DNA from: Chryseobacterium pennae | Lineage (GTDB): Bacteria > Bacteroidota > Bacteroidia > Flavobacteriales > Weeksellaceae | Assembly: GCF_003385515.1 (NCBI RefSeq) | Contig: NZ_QNVT01000004.1 | Span: 1 to 64,000, forward strand | Direction of reading: 5' to 3' | DNA: 64,000 nt | Shown here: in pieces, positions 52,989 through 63,526 of the stretch | Position numbering within the stretch: the stretch's first letter is position 1 | How the letters are laid out: the number at the start of each line of letters is the position of its first letter | Notes under the pieces: generated by a model | The model's input: the letters and a program-made list of their open reading frames with translations, nothing else | Databases searched by the model: none | What the model was told of the DNA's origin: nothing | Made by a program: the position numbers and the translations under genes

Positions 52989-53020
52989 GAAGCCTCTGAT
53001 TTTTTCAGGGGCTTTTCTTT
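52989..53020 (+). terminator. prfA terminator
   Basis: AAGCCTCTG-ATTTTTT-CAGGGGCTTTT hairpin with T-rich tail. Confidence 0.85.
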
Positions 53021-53051
53021 TAAACATGACAATGAATTCAAAATATAAACT

Positions 53052-53717
53052 ATGAAAAATTACAAAATTATTTTTTTACTGTTGCTTACCATGATGGGGC
53101 AGAACCTTATAGCACAGACAGAAGTAAAGAAGCCAAAAGAAGTATTTGAACTTTTCTTTGGATCTTTTTTGAATAATGATGAAGCCACACGTCTTAAACT
53201 GAATGATTATCTGAGACCTACCGTTGAAGGAAAAGACGCTTTTGATATCAACTTTAAAGAAAATGCAGAAGACATGGTAAAGACAAGTGCAGAGAGTTTT
53301 CTGTCTGTATTTCCAAAAGCAGCCGCTTCAGCCTGTCAGAAAGAAGCTGAAGATTATTTCAAAGTCTTATTTACCAATTTCAGGAATGCTAAACTTACCA
53401 TTAAGAGTATTAATGTTGTTCAGAATGAATATATAGAAGATCAGAAAATTGCTGAGGTGAAGTATACTGTAAGTTTTAAGATACCTGCCACTCCAACACC
53501 GGAACCAAAGGTAGAACCTAAAAAAATAAAAGCTGATGATCTGAAAAAATATATACTTCAAATGACTCAGAATTTTAGCAATGCTGATAAAACAATCACT
53601 ACAGATCAGGAATTTAGTTTATATGAACTGAAGGAAGGCGATAAAATCTATTACTGGAATGGAAGTCCGGATCAAATTGTAACGAATCTTACTGATTTCT
53701 ATTTTGATAGCCTATAG
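53052..53717 (+). CDS. Secreted protein of unknown function
   Basis: A 221-aa protein with signal peptide MKNYKIIFLLLLTMMGQNLIAQ. The mature part has an alpha/beta arrangement (PKEVFELFFGSFLNNDEATRLKLNDYL ... AKLTIKSINVVQNEY ... KIAEVKYTVSFKIPATPTPEPKVEPKK), a short Pro/Lys linker, then helices and strands. It resembles NTF2-like or DUF4878-type helper folds only loosely. I do not recognise the family. It is flanked by terminators, so it is transcribed alone. Confidence 0.7.
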   Translation: MKNYKIIFLLLLTMMGQNLIAQTEVKKPKEVFELFFGSFLNNDEATRLKLNDYLRPTVEGKDAFDINFKENAEDMVKTSAESFLSVFPKAAASACQKEAEDYFKVLFTNFRNAKLTIKSINVVQNEYIEDQKIAEVKYTVSFKIPATPTPEPKVEPKKIKADDLKKYILQMTQNFSNADKTITTDQEFSLYELKEGDKIYYWNGSPDQIVTNLTDFYFDSL

Positions 53718-53753
53718 TCAGTGTTAAACTGATTAATAACTCATTAAATAAGT

Positions 53754-53781
53754 AAAAGTCTCGCGAAAACGGGACTTTTTT
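53754..53781 (+). terminator. Terminator after the unknown secreted protein gene
   Basis: AAAAGTC.CG ... CG.GACTTTT stem followed by Ts. Confidence 0.8.
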
Positions 53782-53823
53782 TATTTCACATACTTTATGT
53801 ATTTTTGGTAAAAACTGTTCAGT

Positions 53824-55926
53824 ATGAATTTTAAACCTATGTTATTAACGGCTGGAGTTCTGTTTTCAGCATCTTTTTACTCTCAAACAATGAATTATCC
53901 AAAAGCATTAAAGGGTGCTCAAACCGATACTTATTTTGGAACCGCAGTTTCTGATCCGTACAGAGATCTGGAAAATGATTCTGATGCCACTAAAAAATGG
54001 GTAGATGAAGAAGTGGCTTACAGCCAGAATTATCTTTCAAAAATTCCATTCAGAGATAAAATTAAGAACCAACTGAAAGAAATCTGGAATTATGAGAAAA
54101 TTTCAGCCCCTTTCAAAGAAGGAGATTACACCTATTATTCTAAAAACGATGGTTTACAGGCTCAGTCTGTTTTATACAGAACCAACAATAAAACCAAAGC
54201 TACAGAAGTATTCTTAGATCCGAATAAATTCTCAGAAAAAGGAACCACTTCATTGTCTAACCTTTCTTTTAACAAAAAAGGAACTCTTGCTGCTTATTCT
54301 ATTTCTGAAGGTGGAAGTGACTGGAATAAGATCATCATCATCGATGCAGTTACCAAAAAGCAGATCGATGAGACCTTGGTGGATGTGAAATTCAGTGGAA
54401 TTGCATGGCAGAATGATGAAGGTTTCTATTATTCAAGTTATGACAAACCGAAGGAAGGAACCGTACTTTCCGGAATGACAGATAAGCATAAAGTGTATTT
54501 TCACAAGCTTGGAACAAAGCAGTCTGAAGATAAACTGATCTTTGGAGGAGAGAAAACACCAAGAAGATATTTGGGAGCCAGTGTTTCAGATGATCAGAGA
54601 TATTTAATCATTTCAGCTGCCAATGCAACCAACGGAAATGAGTTATTTATCAAAGATTTGAAAAAAGGAGGAGACTTTGTACAGATTAATAAAGGATTTG
54701 ATATCAATGCTCGTATTGTAGATACTCAGGGAGATGAGCTTTTTATTTCGACAGATAAAGATGCTCCGAATATGCGTCTTGTAAAAACTACAATCAGCAA
54801 CCCGGCTCCGGAAACATGGAAAGATGTTATTCCACAAACAGAAAATGTATTGGGGATATCTTCAGGGGGCGGATACTTCTTCGCAACTTATATGGTTGAT
54901 GCTATTGATCAGGTAAAACAGTATGATAAAACCGGAAAATTAATCAGAGAAATTACACTTCCAGGGAAAGGGAATATATCAGGTTTTGGAGGAAAAGAAA
55001 AAGAGAAAGACATTTATTACTCTTTCAGCAACTATATTACACCAGGAACTACTTATAAATTCAATGTAGATTCAGGTAAATCCGAAGTATACCAAAAACC
55101 GAACGTGAAGTTCAACCCGGATGATTATGTTTCTGAACAGGTATTCTATACTTCTAAAGACGGAACTAAAGTTCCGATGATGATCAATTATAAAAAAGGA
55201 ACTAAGCTTGATGGTAAAAACCCTACTATTTTATACTCTTACGGAGGATTTAATATCAGTTTACAGCCATCTTTCTCAGTAGTGAATGCTATCTGGATGG
55301 AAAATGGTGGAATCTATGCTGTTCCAAACATCCGTGGAGGAGGGGAATATGGTAAAAAGTGGCATGACGCAGGAACAAAGATGCAGAAAAAAAACGTTTT
55401 TGAAGACTTTATTGCTGCAGGAGAATATCTACAGAGTAAAGGCTATACGTCAAAAGAATATATGGCACTTTCCGGAAGATCAAACGGAGGTCTATTGGTA
55501 GGTGCAACCATGACTTTACGTCCTGATCTGGCAAGAGTAGCATTTCCTGGAGTTGGAGTATTGGATATGTTAAGATATAACAAATTTACAGCTGGAGCCG
55601 GATGGTCTTATGACTATGGAACTGCGGAAGACAGCAAAGAAATGTTTAATTATCTGAAATCATATTCTCCGGTACACAATGTAAAGGCAAAAACATGTTA
55701 TCCATCCACAATGATCATTACCAGTGACCATGATGACAGAGTAGTTCCGGCGCACTCTTTCAAATTTGGTGCTGAGCTTCAGGAAAAACAGGCTTGTAAG
55801 AACCCTATTCTGTTACGTATTGAGAAGAATGCAGGACACGGTGCCGGAAGATCAACAGATCAGGTAATTGGTGAAAATGCAGATCTGATATCATTTGCTT
55901 TATATGAGATGGGAATAAAGAAATAA
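53824..55926 (+). CDS. Prolyl oligopeptidase (S9A)
   Basis: A 700-aa serine peptidase that cleaves peptides after Pro. It has signal peptide MNFKPMLLTAGVLFSASFYSQ, a seven-blade propeller over about 75-420 that filters substrates, and a C-terminal alpha/beta hydrolase. Catalytic residues are S553 (LSGRSNGGLL), an Asp in the DHDDRVVPAHSFKF segment, and H672 (NAGHGAGR). This numbering is close to the animal enzyme and to the well-studied Elizabethkingia meningoseptica protein. It is probably periplasmic, since no T9SS sorting domain is present. Confidence 0.94.
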   Translation: MNFKPMLLTAGVLFSASFYSQTMNYPKALKGAQTDTYFGTAVSDPYRDLENDSDATKKWVDEEVAYSQNYLSKIPFRDKIKNQLKEIWNYEKISAPFKEGDYTYYSKNDGLQAQSVLYRTNNKTKATEVFLDPNKFSEKGTTSLSNLSFNKKGTLAAYSISEGGSDWNKIIIIDAVTKKQIDETLVDVKFSGIAWQNDEGFYYSSYDKPKEGTVLSGMTDKHKVYFHKLGTKQSEDKLIFGGEKTPRRYLGASVSDDQRYLIISAANATNGNELFIKDLKKGGDFVQINKGFDINARIVDTQGDELFISTDKDAPNMRLVKTTISNPAPETWKDVIPQTENVLGISSGGGYFFATYMVDAIDQVKQYDKTGKLIREITLPGKGNISGFGGKEKEKDIYYSFSNYITPGTTYKFNVDSGKSEVYQKPNVKFNPDDYVSEQVFYTSKDGTKVPMMINYKKGTKLDGKNPTILYSYGGFNISLQPSFSVVNAIWMENGGIYAVPNIRGGGEYGKKWHDAGTKMQKKNVFEDFIAAGEYLQSKGYTSKEYMALSGRSNGGLLVGATMTLRPDLARVAFPGVGVLDMLRYNKFTAGAGWSYDYGTAEDSKEMFNYLKSYSPVHNVKAKTCYPSTMIITSDHDDRVVPAHSFKFGAELQEKQACKNPILLRIEKNAGHGAGRSTDQVIGENADLISFALYEMGIKK

Positions 55927-55952
55927 TTTTTAAAAAGTAAAATATTTAATGT

Positions 55953-55987
55953 AACGGCTGATTTTATTGAAAATTAGCCGTTTTTTT
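55953..55987 (+). terminator. Terminator after prolyl oligopeptidase gene
   Basis: AACGGCT.ATTTT ... AAAAT.AGCCGTTTTTTT hairpin and T-run. Confidence 0.85.
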
Positions 55988-56064
55988 AGATGTTATTCTG
56001 ATTATAATTACTATTTTTATCGCGGATATTTAAAGTTTATTAATCTTGGATTAATTAAGTAATT

Positions 56065-59061
56065 ATGAAAAAAAGAATTTTACTGGTTTGTGTATTGGCA
56101 GCAGGACTGTCTAGCTTTAATGCACAGAGGTGGACGCCAGCCTCACAAAAAACGTCTGAAGTAAGAAAAGAAGTGGAAGTTCAGTATTCTTATAGATTGG
56201 ATTTACAGTCTCTTAGAAATACTTTAAAAGATGCTGTAGAAAGAGGAAGAGGCGCTCAGGCTGTAGTGGTATCTTTACCTACAGCAGAAGGGAAAATTGA
56301 GAAATTTGCAGTATATAGTGATCCTATTGTAGAGAAATCTATGGCAGATAGATATCAGTTGGGTTCGTATGTAGGTGTTGGGGTAGATGATCCTGGAAAA
56401 TATGTAAGATTCAGCACTGCACCAACTCAGATGCAATCTATGATTATTAAAGATGGTAAATTCCAATTTATAGAGCCTATTACTGCAGATAAGCAAGTAT
56501 ATGGGGTGTTTTATAAGACAAAGAGAACAGAAGGAGAGCATGGTTTTGAATGTACGACAGAAGAGAAGAATTTTAAAGATATAAAAGCTTTAGAACTTAA
56601 TGGAAAAAATAGTCTTTCTAATGTAGGAATTACAAGCAGACCATCTAGTACAACTTTCAGAACTTATAGGTTAGCTCTTTCAACAACAGGTGAATATACT
56701 AAAAAGTTTGATCCAACAGGAGGAATTACAAACACTGTTATTCAGATGCATGCTACTATGGATCGTGTAAATGGTGTTTTCCAGAAAGATTTTGGAGTTA
56801 AACTTATTATGTTGGATTTACCGGGTATTATTTTTACAGATCCTACTTCAGATCCTTATACAGGTAATTTGAATCTACAACTTCAGCAAACACTAACTAC
56901 ACAAGTTGGGGATATTAATTATGATATCGGGCACGTATTCAATGCAGCAGGAGGTAATGGTAATGCAGGAGGAATAGGAGTAATGTGTACTAATCCGGCA
57001 ACACCAACTTCATTAGGAAAAGGGGCTGCCTTTACTCAAAATACAAACCCTGTGGGGGATTCATTTGATATTGATTATGTTGCCCATGAAATGGGACACC
57101 AATTGGGAGGTAACCATACTTTTTCCAATAAATCAGAAGGATATGGAGCCAACGTAGAGCCTGGAGGAGGAACTACTATTATGGGATATGCAGGAATTAC
57201 CAGTGATAATGTTGCAATGGCTTCAGATGCATATTTTCATTATAAATCAATCGATCAGATCCTGACAAGTCTGGATGGAAAGTCAGATTGTGGGACTTCA
57301 GAAACAATTAATAATAATACTCCACCTGTAATAGGAGGACTTACTTCTTATACAGTACCTAAAGGAACAGCTTATTATCTTGATGCATCAGCTACGGACG
57401 CAGAAGGAGATGCATTTACTTATACCTGGGAGCAGAATGATAGTGTAGATGATGCAGCTTCTATCTCTGGAGACAGTGGATGGGGATATAATCCGCAAGG
57501 GGCATTGACAAGATCTTATTTTGGTACTTCAAGCGGAAGAAGATATTTCCCTAGTTTGCCAATTGTAATGTCTGGTAATCTTACGAATAAAACAATATGG
57601 GAAACAGTATCTTATATTCCAAGAACTGTAAACTATGCTGTTACGGTAAGAGATCAAAATGCTATGAGACCTATGGTGTCTTCTAAGGAAATTGCAACTG
57701 TAATCGGAAATGACGGCCCATTCAAATTTAATGGTCTTACTGCGTCTTCGATATTGTATAAAAATGCTAATAATGTTATTCAGTGGGAGGTTGCTAATAC
57801 AAATATAGCTCCTTATAACTCACCGAATGTAAAAATTGAATATACAACAGATCTTGTGAATGGAGCAACATGGACTGAACTTGTTGCCTCTACTCCGAAT
57901 AACGGAAGCTATACTGTGCAGATGCCAAGTACAATTACAACTCCAATTAAGTTGAGAGTATCAGCTATTGGAAATGTATTCTATGCAGTATCTCCTGCTA
58001 TTACTGTGGCCGATGCTCCTGCTTCTACAACTGTTGCTCCAACGGGTGTTTCAGTAATAGATACAGAAGTATTTAAAACTACAGCTAGAGTATCTTGGAA
58101 TAGTGTACCTGGTGCTACTTATTCAATCAATTATAGAAAAGGTGCTACTACAAACTGGTCAAACATGTTAAGTCAGACAAATAATGTTGTATTGACAGGT
58201 TTAGAGGATGAAACAAATTACGAAGTACAGGTTGCAGCTGTTGTAAACACTGTTCCTGGTGCATTCTCTAATAATTATGCATTTAAAACTAAGGGACTTA
58301 CAACAGGGGTTGATTATTGTATATTAAATTCAGGAATTCCTGATTTTGGTATGGTGTATCAGGTGTCCTTGAATGGTACAGCAATTCATACGGATGGTTC
58401 ATACAGAGCCTATAAAGATGTGAGTGATAACCCTGCTAAGACAATTAACCTAGTGAAGGGAACTACTTATAGTTTAGATGCTAGAGCAGTAGTCTCCAGT
58501 GCTTATTCTCAAATGGCAGGAAGACAATTAAGAATTAATGCCTGGATAGATTATAATAGAAATGGATTGTTTGAAGATACGGAAAGAATTTTTGGATTAG
58601 GATCAAATAATGCTCAAGTAAATGCAGCAGTTGGAGGAGCTATAAACTTTACAGTACCAGCTACAGCTTATTCAGGTGATAAAACATTAAGAATGAGAGT
58701 TGTTGGGAAGTATGGTAATACAGACCTGTCGAACCCGTGTGTTGAAATCCCTACAGGAGCTGGAGGTGTTATGGATCTTCCTGTTAAGATTAGTGCAGGA
58801 AGTCTTGCTACAGACGAAGTAAGAGGAACAAAAGCTTCATCAGAAATTTCTATCTATCCTAATCCTGCAGATACTTTCGTAGAAGTGAAAAACCTTAAAG
58901 GTAAAGCAGATTACAAAATCTACTCTGCGGATGGAAGATTAGTTCAGGAAGGTCAGATTGACGGACAAAGAATTAATGTTGCATCATTAATCAAAGGAAT
59001 GTATGTTGTTACAATCAAAAATGATCAAAACACTTACAATACTAAGCTTATTAAAAAATAG
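56065..59061 (+). CDS. Secreted reprolysin-like metalloprotease with FN3, GEVED and T9SS domains
   Basis: A 998-aa secreted zinc protease. Signal peptide ends near SSFNAQ; a propeptide-like region runs to about 190. The metzincin catalytic domain has HEMGHQLGGNH (H341, E342, H345, H351) with a downstream Met-turn-like IMGYAG. Then come Ig-like/cadherin-like regions (about 425-650), a fibronectin type III domain (about 660-750: ATYSINYRKGATTNWSNM), a GEVED-type domain (about 790-915: INAWIDYNRNGLFEDTERIF) and a type A T9SS sorting domain (ISIYPNPADTFVEV ... IYSADGRLVQEG ... YVVTIKNDQNTYNTKLIKK). It probably digests host or environmental proteins at the surface. Confidence 0.92.
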   Translation: MKKRILLVCVLAAGLSSFNAQRWTPASQKTSEVRKEVEVQYSYRLDLQSLRNTLKDAVERGRGAQAVVVSLPTAEGKIEKFAVYSDPIVEKSMADRYQLGSYVGVGVDDPGKYVRFSTAPTQMQSMIIKDGKFQFIEPITADKQVYGVFYKTKRTEGEHGFECTTEEKNFKDIKALELNGKNSLSNVGITSRPSSTTFRTYRLALSTTGEYTKKFDPTGGITNTVIQMHATMDRVNGVFQKDFGVKLIMLDLPGIIFTDPTSDPYTGNLNLQLQQTLTTQVGDINYDIGHVFNAAGGNGNAGGIGVMCTNPATPTSLGKGAAFTQNTNPVGDSFDIDYVAHEMGHQLGGNHTFSNKSEGYGANVEPGGGTTIMGYAGITSDNVAMASDAYFHYKSIDQILTSLDGKSDCGTSETINNNTPPVIGGLTSYTVPKGTAYYLDASATDAEGDAFTYTWEQNDSVDDAASISGDSGWGYNPQGALTRSYFGTSSGRRYFPSLPIVMSGNLTNKTIWETVSYIPRTVNYAVTVRDQNAMRPMVSSKEIATVIGNDGPFKFNGLTASSILYKNANNVIQWEVANTNIAPYNSPNVKIEYTTDLVNGATWTELVASTPNNGSYTVQMPSTITTPIKLRVSAIGNVFYAVSPAITVADAPASTTVAPTGVSVIDTEVFKTTARVSWNSVPGATYSINYRKGATTNWSNMLSQTNNVVLTGLEDETNYEVQVAAVVNTVPGAFSNNYAFKTKGLTTGVDYCILNSGIPDFGMVYQVSLNGTAIHTDGSYRAYKDVSDNPAKTINLVKGTTYSLDARAVVSSAYSQMAGRQLRINAWIDYNRNGLFEDTERIFGLGSNNAQVNAAVGGAINFTVPATAYSGDKTLRMRVVGKYGNTDLSNPCVEIPTGAGGVMDLPVKISAGSLATDEVRGTKASSEISIYPNPADTFVEVKNLKGKADYKIYSADGRLVQEGQIDGQRINVASLIKGMYVVTIKNDQNTYNTKLIKK

Positions 59062-59083
59062 TAGTATTAAATAACTATAATGT

Positions 59084-59115
59084 AAAAACCCCGGATGAAT
59101 TTCATCCGGGGTTTT
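59084..59115 (+). terminator. Terminator after the metalloprotease gene
   Basis: AAAACCCCGGATGAA-T-TTCATCCGGGGTTTT, a near-perfect hairpin. Confidence 0.9.
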
Positions 59116-59307
59116 ATTTATTAATATGGAATTGATTATTATATTGAAAATATGATTTAGAGATTCATTACTCATCTTTTGATAAAGTTTTTAAACAGAA
59201 ATTAATGCAGGAAGATTGTAATTTAAAACTCACGTAATCATAAGATTATCAATACTTATTTATTATTCTAAAAATGCTTAAATTTAGCATCTAATAAATC
59301 CGTAAGT

Positions 59308-61428
59308 ATGAGAAGAGAAGTTCAAAATAAAACTCCTCAATTTAATATAACTGAAAAAATAACTGAAATCTATCCTTTTGAAAAAGATGGGTTACAGTTG
59401 AAATCTTCCTATACAAAAGAAGATATTAAAAATGAATCTTTAACGGAAACCTCTCCGGGAATTGCCCCTTATTTAAGAGGACCATATTCTACAATGTATG
59501 TTCAGAAACCTTGGACAATCCGTCAGTATGCAGGGTTCTCCACAGCTGAAGAATCCAATGCTTTTTACAGAAGAAATCTTGCAGCAGGACAAAAAGGGCT
59601 ATCTGTAGCTTTTGACCTTGCTACACACAGAGGCTATGATTCAGATCATTCAAGAGTTGTCGGGGATGTTGGAAAAGCAGGAGTTGCGATTGACTCTGTG
59701 GAAGATATGAAGATCCTGTTTAATGAAATTCCGTTAGATGAAATCTCGGTTTCCATGACAATGAATGGGGCCGTACTTCCAATTCTGTCTTTCTATATTG
59801 TCGCAGCAGAAGAGCAGGGCGTTTCTCAGAATTTACTTTCAGGAACCATTCAGAATGATATTTTGAAAGAGTTCATGGTAAGAAATACTTACATTTATCC
59901 ACCCGCTCCTTCAATGAAGATCATTGCAGACATTTTTGAATACACTTCTCAAAATATTCCGAAATTCAATTCAATTTCAATTTCCGGATATCATATGCAG
60001 GAAGCAGGAGCCACTCCGGTATTGGAAATGGCTTATACACTGGCAGACGGTCTGGAATATGTAAGGACAGGAATAAAAGCAGGAATGAAAGTAGATGATT
60101 TTGCCCCCCGTTTATCATTCTTCTGGGCAATCGGGATGAATCACTTCATGGAAATTGCTAAAATGCGTGCCGCAAGATATATCTGGGCTAATCTTTTACA
60201 ACAGTTTAATCCTCAGAATCCAAAATCTTTAGCATTAAGAACCCATTCCCAGACTTCAGGATGGTCATTAACAGAGCAGGAACCTTTCAATAATATCACC
60301 AGAACCGCCATTGAAGCATTGTCTTCAGCATTAGGAGGAACACAATCGCTGCACACCAATGCATTGGATGAAGCTATTGCCCTTCCTACCGACTATTCAG
60401 CTAAAATTGCAAGAAATACACAGATCATTCTGCAGCAGGAAAGCGGAATTTGTGATGTGGTAGATCCAATGGGAGGAAGCAATCTTGTAGAAAGTCTTAC
60501 CCAGCAGATGATTGAAGAAGCGATGAGGTATATTGATGAGGTAGAACAGGAAGGGGGAATGACCAAAGCCATTGAAGCAGGAATTCCAAAAATGAGAATT
60601 GAAGAAGCTGCCGCTAAAAAGCAGGCTAAGATTGACAGTGGTGAAGAATTTATCATTGGAGTCAACTCATTCAAGTCATCATTAAAACAAGACGCAATAG
60701 AAATTCTTGATATTGATAATACTGAAGTTCGCAGAAAACAAATTGAACGATTAAACAGCATTAAAGCAGAAAGAAGTTCTGAAGCGGTTACAGAAATCCT
60801 GAATGAGATCCGTGAAAGTGCAAAAACCGGAAAAGGAAACCTTCTGGCACTTTGTATAGAAGCGGCAAGAAGAAGAGTAACGCTTGGTGAAATGAGCGAT
60901 GCCATGGAAGAAACCTTTGGAAGATATAAAGCAAACATTAAAACAATTTCTGGAGTATACGCGATGAATGCCGGTAAAAACGAATACTTTGAAAAAGCCC
61001 TTAATCTGACTCAAAAGTTTGAAGAGGAAGAAGGACGTCGTCCAAGAATCATGGTGGCTAAAATGGGTCAGGATGGGCACGACAGAGGCGCAAAAGTAGT
61101 AGCAACAGCATTTGCTGATATGGGATTTGATGTCGATGTAGCCCCATTATTCCAAACACCGGAAGAAGTAGCCAAACAGGCAGTAGAAAACGATATTCAC
61201 ATTCTTGGAGTATCTTCATTAGCTGCAGGGCACAAAACATTAGTGCCTCAGGTAGTAGGAGAATTAAAAAAGCTGGGGGCAGATGATATTACCATCGTAG
61301 TAGGCGGAGTTATCCCACAACAGGATTATGAATTCCTTTATGCTAACGGAGCAGATTTCATTTTCGGCCCAGGAACTAATCTTCCAAAATGCGCTGTAGA
61401 AATTTTAGAGAGATTTTTAGAAAACTAA
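59308..61428 (+). CDS. scpA: Methylmalonyl-CoA mutase, large (catalytic) subunit
   Basis: A 706-aa B12-dependent mutase interconverting methylmalonyl-CoA and succinyl-CoA. The N-terminal TIM barrel has the substrate-binding [38 protein letters not shown] and [14 protein letters not shown], and the C-terminal cobalamin domain has [13 protein letters not shown] (base-off DxHxxG). The length fits the large subunit of the two-subunit enzyme or a homodimeric mutase. No small-subunit gene lies directly beside it, unlike the usual mutA-mutB pair. An M28 peptidase gene follows 44 nt later. Confidence 0.92.
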   Translation: MRREVQNKTPQFNITEKITEIYPFEKDGLQLKSSYTKEDIKNESLTETSPGIAPYLRGPYSTMYVQKPWTIRQYAGFSTAEESNAFYRRNLAAGQKGLSVAFDLATHRGYDSDHSRVVGDVGKAGVAIDSVEDMKILFNEIPLDEISVSMTMNGAVLPILSFYIVAAEEQGVSQNLLSGTIQNDILKEFMVRNTYIYPPAPSMKIIADIFEYTSQNIPKFNSISISGYHMQEAGATPVLEMAYTLADGLEYVRTGIKAGMKVDDFAPRLSFFWAIGMNHFMEIAKMRAARYIWANLLQQFNPQNPKSLALRTHSQTSGWSLTEQEPFNNITRTAIEALSSALGGTQSLHTNALDEAIALPTDYSAKIARNTQIILQQESGICDVVDPMGGSNLVESLTQQMIEEAMRYIDEVEQEGGMTKAIEAGIPKMRIEEAAAKKQAKIDSGEEFIIGVNSFKSSLKQDAIEILDIDNTEVRRKQIERLNSIKAERSSEAVTEILNEIRESAKTGKGNLLALCIEAARRRVTLGEMSDAMEETFGRYKANIKTISGVYAMNAGKNEYFEKALNLTQKFEEEEGRRPRIMVAKMGQDGHDRGAKVVATAFADMGFDVDVAPLFQTPEEVAKQAVENDIHILGVSSLAAGHKTLVPQVVGELKKLGADDITIVVGGVIPQQDYEFLYANGADFIFGPGTNLPKCAVEILERFLEN

Positions 61429-61472
61429 TCCTAAAAAGCTTTAATTTTCATCAGGAAATTAAAAGCACATCT

Positions 61473-62459
61473 ATGGGTTTTAAAAATATACTGAAGCCTA
61501 CGAAGAAAAAACTGATTTTCTTTGTAGGCTTTCTCTTTATAGCTATTGTATTATTCGTCTCAGGAGAAAAAAAAGATCGAACTGTACAAACTTCTCCTGT
61601 TCCTGCAGATAGCACGCAGGTTAAGAAACATTTGGTGGCACTTACCCAGACTCCACAGTTCCGGAATCATAAAAATGTAGATCAGCTGAATGCCATTGCG
61701 GACTATATTCATAAAACCTTCAAAACATACAGTGACAGCACAGGATTTCAGGAATATAAAGTAGACGGACAGTCGTATAAAAATGTAATCGGTTCATTTG
61801 GAACTGAAAACAGTAAAAGAATTATTATAGGAGCCCATTATGACGTTTGCGGAGATCAGCAGGGAGCAGATGATAATGCCACAGGAGTGACTGCTCTTTT
61901 GGAATTGGCAAGAATGCTTAAAGGACAAAAGCTTAATTATCGGATAGATCTGGTTGCTTATACCTTAGAAGAACCGCCTTATTTCAGAACAGAAAATATG
62001 GGTAGCTACATCCATGCAAAATATTTAAAAGATAATCATATCGATGTCTATGGAATGGCAAGTGTAGAAATGATCGGCTATTTTAAAGATGAAAAAGGAT
62101 CTCAGAGTTTTCCTGTAGGTATCCTTTCCTGGATTTATGGTGATAAAGGAGATTTTATTACTTTGGTGAAAAAGTTCAGCGGAGCAGGACCATTTGTTGG
62201 AAACTTTATAGATCAATTTAAAGACACCAATCAGATAAAAACAGAAACATTTCCAGCACCGGGATTTGTACACGGAGTCGACTTTTCAGATCATTTAAAC
62301 TATTGGGAATTTGATTTTCCTGCCCTTATGATTACTGATACTTCCTTCTTTAGAAACAAAAATTATCACAAATCTACAGACACTTTGGAAACGTTGGATA
62401 TCCAAAGGATGACAAAAGTTATTGATGCTATTTTTCTAAGCATTATTCACCTCAAGTGA
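61473..62459 (+). CDS. M28-family metallopeptidase
   Basis: A 328-aa zinc aminopeptidase-like protein. ATG at 61473 is chosen because it precedes a membrane anchor (KKKLIFFVGFLFIAIVLFVSG) and avoids overlapping scpA. Metal ligands are H122 and D124 (GAHYDVCGD), D133 (QGADDNATGVTALLE), a Glu pair in YTLEEPPYF, and the late His of HGVDFSDHLNYW. It is anchored with the catalytic part outside the inner membrane. It may cleave peptides, though members include glutaminyl cyclases. It possibly shares a transcript with scpA. Confidence 0.85.
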   Translation: MGFKNILKPTKKKLIFFVGFLFIAIVLFVSGEKKDRTVQTSPVPADSTQVKKHLVALTQTPQFRNHKNVDQLNAIADYIHKTFKTYSDSTGFQEYKVDGQSYKNVIGSFGTENSKRIIIGAHYDVCGDQQGADDNATGVTALLELARMLKGQKLNYRIDLVAYTLEEPPYFRTENMGSYIHAKYLKDNHIDVYGMASVEMIGYFKDEKGSQSFPVGILSWIYGDKGDFITLVKKFSGAGPFVGNFIDQFKDTNQIKTETFPAPGFVHGVDFSDHLNYWEFDFPALMITDTSFFRNKNYHKSTDTLETLDIQRMTKVIDAIFLSIIHLK

Positions 62460-62460
62460 A

Positions 62461-62508
62461 AAAATAAAGGCTGTTTCAACTTCAGAAACAGCCTTTATTT
62501 TATTTTTT
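62461..62508. terminator. Bidirectional terminator after the M28 gene
   Basis: AAAATAAAGGCTGTTTC ... GAAACAGCCTTTATTTT between convergent genes; it overlaps the end of the next, minus-strand gene. Confidence 0.9.
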
Positions 62509-63342
62509 CTGAACGATTTTACCATCGTCCATAATCTGATAATGAGTTTTAGTTATCTTTTGACTATTTCCATCAATCTTATGATCTGTTGTCACAGTGA
62601 TTTCTCCTGCTTTATTGATTTCATAGCTGCTGAACTCCTCCTTCTTATCATCTTTTCCGGGGTCAAACCAAATACCTTCCACATAGGCCTCACCAACGAT
62701 GCTGTTATTCACCACAGTAAGAAGATAATATCGGTAATCAAAATCTCCGCAATCCATCGGAACAAGAATCAGTTCAACATCCTTGTATCGAGCTAAAGGA
62801 AAATATCGGAATGCTGGCTCCCCACAGCTGTACCTCTCTGAACCTTCCACCGCAAAATCTGTTTCGATAAACTTTACATCTACCTGAGGAAGACTTTCAA
62901 TAGGTAAGCTATAAAGACCTTGCTTCAACAAAGATTCCATTGCGGCAGGCTCATTTTTGCTTTTTCTCCATTGCTCAATAGAAATATATTCTCCGGATAC
63001 GGGTTCTAAAATAGTTAAAATGTTACATTGAGTACTTGAAGCCTGAAAAATATGATATGTTTCAAAGCGATCCGGTCCATTATACCCTGCAGAAATAGAA
63101 TAATCCCAGCCATTCTTAACTTTTGTACTGTCTACAAGAAAGCCGATATGACCTTTTCCTTTAGTCTCTGATTCTAGAAACTTCGCCTGATCTTTCATCT
63201 CTTCCAAATCCAGAATTTTTTCCATGAAATGAGGAGAAAAACAACCTTTCTCCACTACTTTTACCTCTTCTTTTTTTACAGCTTCCTCTTTCTTACAACC
63301 TATGAAAAGTAATGGAAGTAAGGCCAATAAAAATCTATGCAT
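62500..63342 (-). CDS. Lipoprotein of unknown function
   Basis: A 280-aa lipoprotein with signal and lipobox MHRFLLALLPLLFIGC, followed by a charged Lys/Glu linker (KKEEAVKKEEVKVVEKG). The folded part has beta strands with several Cys and a C-terminal beta meander (FSSYEINKAGEITVTTDHKIDGNSQKITKT split across strands). I do not recognise the family. It is monocistronic and divergent from the leader RNA at 63400-63581. Confidence 0.75.
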   Translation of the reverse strand: MHRFLLALLPLLFIGCKKEEAVKKEEVKVVEKGCFSPHFMEKILDLEEMKDQAKFLESETKGKGHIGFLVDSTKVKNGWDYSISAGYNGPDRFETYHIFQASSTQCNILTILEPVSGEYISIEQWRKSKNEPAAMESLLKQGLYSLPIESLPQVDVKFIETDFAVEGSERYSCGEPAFRYFPLARYKDVELILVPMDCGDFDYRYYLLTVVNNSIVGEAYVEGIWFDPGKDDKKEEFSSYEINKAGEITVTTDHKIDGNSQKITKTHYQIMDDGKIVQKK

Positions 63343-63377
63343 AAAACTCTTTTTTCACAAAAATAAGATTTAAATAA

Positions 63378-63407
63378 TTGATGATTAAAAAAATAATTCT
63401 ATATTTG
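63378..63407 (+). promoter_or_regulatory. Promoter of the second leader RNA
   Basis: TTG (63378-63380), 19-nt spacer, TATATTTG (63400-63407): a good consensus promoter about 40 nt before the leader ATG. Confidence 0.7.
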
Positions 63408-63448
63408 CATCTGAAAATCAAGTTTAACCAATTAAAAACAACGAAGCA

Positions 63449-63526
63449 ATGTTCAGAACTAATCAGAATTCTACAGTTGGATTACCCCTTATGGTGGTAA
63501 GGCTTCGCGGTTTGGTACATTCTTAG
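63449..63526 (+). CDS. Leu/Val-rich leader peptide (25 aa)
   Basis: A short frame, MFRTNQNSTVG then LPLMVVRLRGLVHS and TAG, with four Leu and four Val, most of them clustered just before an RNA segment that can form alternative hairpins. A consensus promoter precedes it and a strong terminator follows, as in branched-chain amino acid (ilv/leu) attenuators. Its start context CGAAGCAATG equals that of the lysA leader. No ilv or leu gene is in the window. Confidence 0.6.
   Translation: MFRTNQNSTVGLPLMVVRLRGLVHS

Noticed and set aside
60393..60938. A 181-codon minus-strand frame inside scpA
   Set aside because: Fully contained in the conserved mutase gene; a shadow of its codon usage.
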